Shown here: positions 62,547 through 64,000 of the stretch, one piece after another
How positions within the stretch are numbered: the first letter of the stretch is position 1
Layout: every line of letters begins with the position of its first letter
From: Symbiodinium sp. CCMP2592
Taxonomy: Eukaryota; Sar; Dinophyceae; Suessiales; Symbiodiniaceae
Assembly (NCBI GenBank): GCA_905221615.1
Contig: CAJNDT010005913.1
Location: 1,550,001 to 1,614,000, forward strand
DNA: 64,000 nucleotides
Direction of reading: 5' to 3'
Made by a program: the position numbers and the translations under genes
The notes under the pieces: model-generated
Told to the model about the DNA's origin: nothing
Seen by the model: the letters and a program-made list of their open reading frames with translations, nothing else
Databases searched by the model: none

Positions 62547-63222
62547 CCGTTAGCGAGGTTTCACGACCACGCATCCGTATGGACTCCAGCAAACCCGCTG
62601 CCAACTCAGCTTCATCCGCTTTGATGAACTCCGCGAGGACTTCCGTTGTGATGCCACCCCCAAGCGCGCTGAGATACGAGACCACCTGCTCTCTCTTCCC
62701 GTCGTCAATCAGGACGCTCAGCATTTCCTTAGCGTCTCTTGGTCTCATGTTTTTGAGCACGGTGAGTGATTTATTGAACTGATCGGATCCCTCGATCTCT
62801 TTGAGCCGCTCGCGCATGGCTTCGAATTCTGATCGCTCTTCCTCGAAGTCTGTCCGTTCGCTCGCGAGCAGCGCCCGCTCTCGCTTGAGGGTGTTCTGGA
62901 GGTCATTGATCTCGCGTTGCATGCGTTCGAGCCTTGCACGATCGATCTGGGTGAGCTGCAAACGAACATCGTTGAGTTCTTCAGAGTTCATCGCGAGTTT
63001 GGGGAGATCATTCTCTTGCTCCGCGAGTTCCGCGGCGGCTTCCAATTCCTCAGATTTGATGCGTTGATCTCGTGCGGTTATGGTCTCACTGAACATGTCG
63101 ACGACCTCTGTGACACGCTGTGAATCGACCCTGCCGGACGCGAAGACCCAGCCGACACCCAAAAGCACCGCGATCAGGTTCAGAACCGCGACGACGAGGA
63201 GGGCTTTGATGAGCTTTTTCAT
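62503..63222 (-). CDS. MotE-like flagellar protein (MgtE_N/coiled coil)
   Basis: 239 residues. A single N-terminal transmembrane helix (about 7-29), a coiled coil (about 55-150) and a MgtE-N-like helical end (FNKSLTVLKNMRPRDAKEMLSVLIDD, about 150-210). This is the architecture of MotE/YlxF proteins between fliJ and fliK, which act as chaperones or partners of the stator. No copper or magnesium transport function is implied. Overlaps fliK by 44 bases. Confidence 0.85.
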   Translation of the reverse strand: MKKLIKALLVVAVLNLIAVLLGVGWVFASGRVDSQRVTEVVDMFSETITARDQRIKSEELEAAAELAEQENDLPKLAMNSEELNDVRLQLTQIDRARLERMQREINDLQNTLKRERALLASERTDFEEERSEFEAMRERLKEIEGSDQFNKSLTVLKNMRPRDAKEMLSVLIDDGKREQVVSYLSALGGGITTEVLAEFIKADEAELAAGLLESIRMRGRETSLTDASTDDDTANQLEP

Positions 63223-63253
63223 ATACGCTTTCCTTTCAGCAGTCCGCTGCTGC

Positions 63254-63715
63254 TCAGATCATCACATCGGATCGCCTGGCGTGGCGCATCACAGACATAT
63301 CGTCCAGTTCGCTGGTTTCTCTGCGTCTTTGCTTGGATTCAAACGCTTCTCGCTGTCGATCTCGCAACAGTTCGACGGCTTTGCGAGCCGAAGCTGCTTC
63401 TGCGAGTTCCTGTCGTGCTTGCTCGATCTGCTCGATCAGTCCTGCGAGCTCGATAACGAGTTTCTGAGCGGAGAATCGGTTGCTCAGCGCCGCATTTGCT
63501 TGGAGCCTTGCGCCTCTGAAGTCGATGGTTTCGCCGCTTGCGAGCATCTGAGCGAGTGAGGTTTGCTCGTGTTCGATGTTTTGCTGATACCCACGGATCC
63601 GGCTTTCGATCTCGAAACGCTCCCGCTCGAGTTCACTCAGCGCGAGCTTTTTCTGTTCTTCTTCGCGTTCGCGCATCTCGAGGACGGGCTGGAGTCGGAA
63701 ATGGAATCGTGCCAT
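63254..63715 (-). CDS. fliJ: flagellar export protein FliJ
   Basis: 153 residues, almost entirely coiled coil, starting FHFRLQPVLEMREREEEQKKLALSELERERFEI, the typical FliJ beginning. It acts with the FliI ATPase as a rotor-like stalk. Starts five bases after the fliI stop. Confidence 0.93.
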   Translation of the reverse strand: MARFHFRLQPVLEMREREEEQKKLALSELERERFEIESRIRGYQQNIEHEQTSLAQMLASGETIDFRGARLQANAALSNRFSAQKLVIELAGLIEQIEQARQELAEAASARKAVELLRDRQREAFESKQRRRETSELDDMSVMRHARRSDVMI

Positions 63716-63720
63716 TCAGA

Positions 63721-64000
63721 TCACCCCCCGCTTGCTCGCATGCCTGGACCAGCGGGCATCTGCTGCTGATTCGCGGATTGTGATTGCGCGATCGCTTGAC
63801 GCTGCTGGATCATCTCGCCCGACTGCAACGCGAGCTTGACCATCATCTCTTTGGCGGGCTCGAACTTCGCGGCTTCATCGGTCCGCTGCCCAAGCAGTTC
63901 AGAGATCACCGGCTGCATATCTATCGCGGTGTCTGCTTCAGGATTGACTCCCTGCGCGTACGCGCCGATCTGGACCAGATCCTCGATCTCTCGATACTTC
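63721..64000 (-). CDS. fliI: flagellum-specific ATPase FliI, C-terminal part only
   Basis: The last 93 codons of the gene; the 5' part is outside the window. KYREIEDLVQIGAYAQGVNPEADTAID matches the C-terminal helical domain of FliI-type ATPases; the Walker motifs are upstream of the edge. A Gln/Ala-rich tail (QSQSANQQQMPAGPG) ends it, longer than usual. FliJ follows immediately. Confidence 0.9.
   Translation of the reverse strand, partial: KYREIEDLVQIGAYAQGVNPEADTAIDMQPVISELLGQRTDEAAKFEPAKEMMVKLALQSGEMIQQRQAIAQSQSANQQQMPAGPGMRASGG

Overview
The window reads as chromosomal DNA of a free-swimming planctomycete, most likely a Phycisphaerae relative. The grounds are a secreted protein with a C-terminal PEP-CTERM-like anchor (6075-6935), a secreted protein ending in dockerin-like Asn/Asp-rich repeats (35198-36538), KDO/LPS genes beside a very large LptC/LptA-like protein, and a full flagellar export locus. 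This assignment is inference from gene content; no rRNA is present. No intergenic gap exceeds about 300 bases.

Left part (1-13.8 kb): a TPR protein cut by the window edge, an RGG-type RNA-binding protein, tRNA-Asn, an esterase-like exported protein, then a plus-strand run of aminotransferase, glycerate 2-kinase and translation initiation factor IF-1. From 6 to 13.5 kb the genes look accessory: a trypsin-like protein without its serine, a glutaminase/flavin-fold pair, an AhpD-like protein with its Rrf2-type regulator, VOC proteins, an acetyltransferase and an exported protein, ending at tRNA-Pro.

Middle (13.9-44.2 kb): housekeeping genes. They are dihydroorotase, a metal P-type ATPase, GAPDH, an MBL hydrolase, a DUF4442-like/membrane protein pair, QueG, a TIM-barrel isomerase, an orphan histidine kinase, a cold-shock protein, pnp and rpsO, an ECF sigma factor with a membrane partner, AspC-like aminotransferase, the LptC/LptA-like protein, a lone nuoC, kdsD-kdsC, scpA, a lipoprotein cluster, xerC and folK. 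A dockerin-type gene here carries an in-frame TGA inside its signal peptide.

Right part (44.2-64 kb): one minus-strand flagellar block, in transcription order fliI (partial), fliJ, motE-like, fliK, flgD, a flagellar-operon protein, flgE, flbD, motA, motB, fliL, fliN, fliO, fliP, fliQ, fliR, flhB, flhA, flhF, flhG, a small membrane protein and fliA. It encodes export gate and ATPase, hook and hook-length control, stator, number/placement control and the flagellar sigma factor. fliM is missing from its usual place between fliL and fliN.

The most noteworthy items are the nonsense codon in the dockerin gene, the serine-less PEP-CTERM protease homologue, the fused LptC/LptA-like protein, the fliM gap, the small protein between flhG and fliA, and recurrent GCGATCGC octamers across the window.
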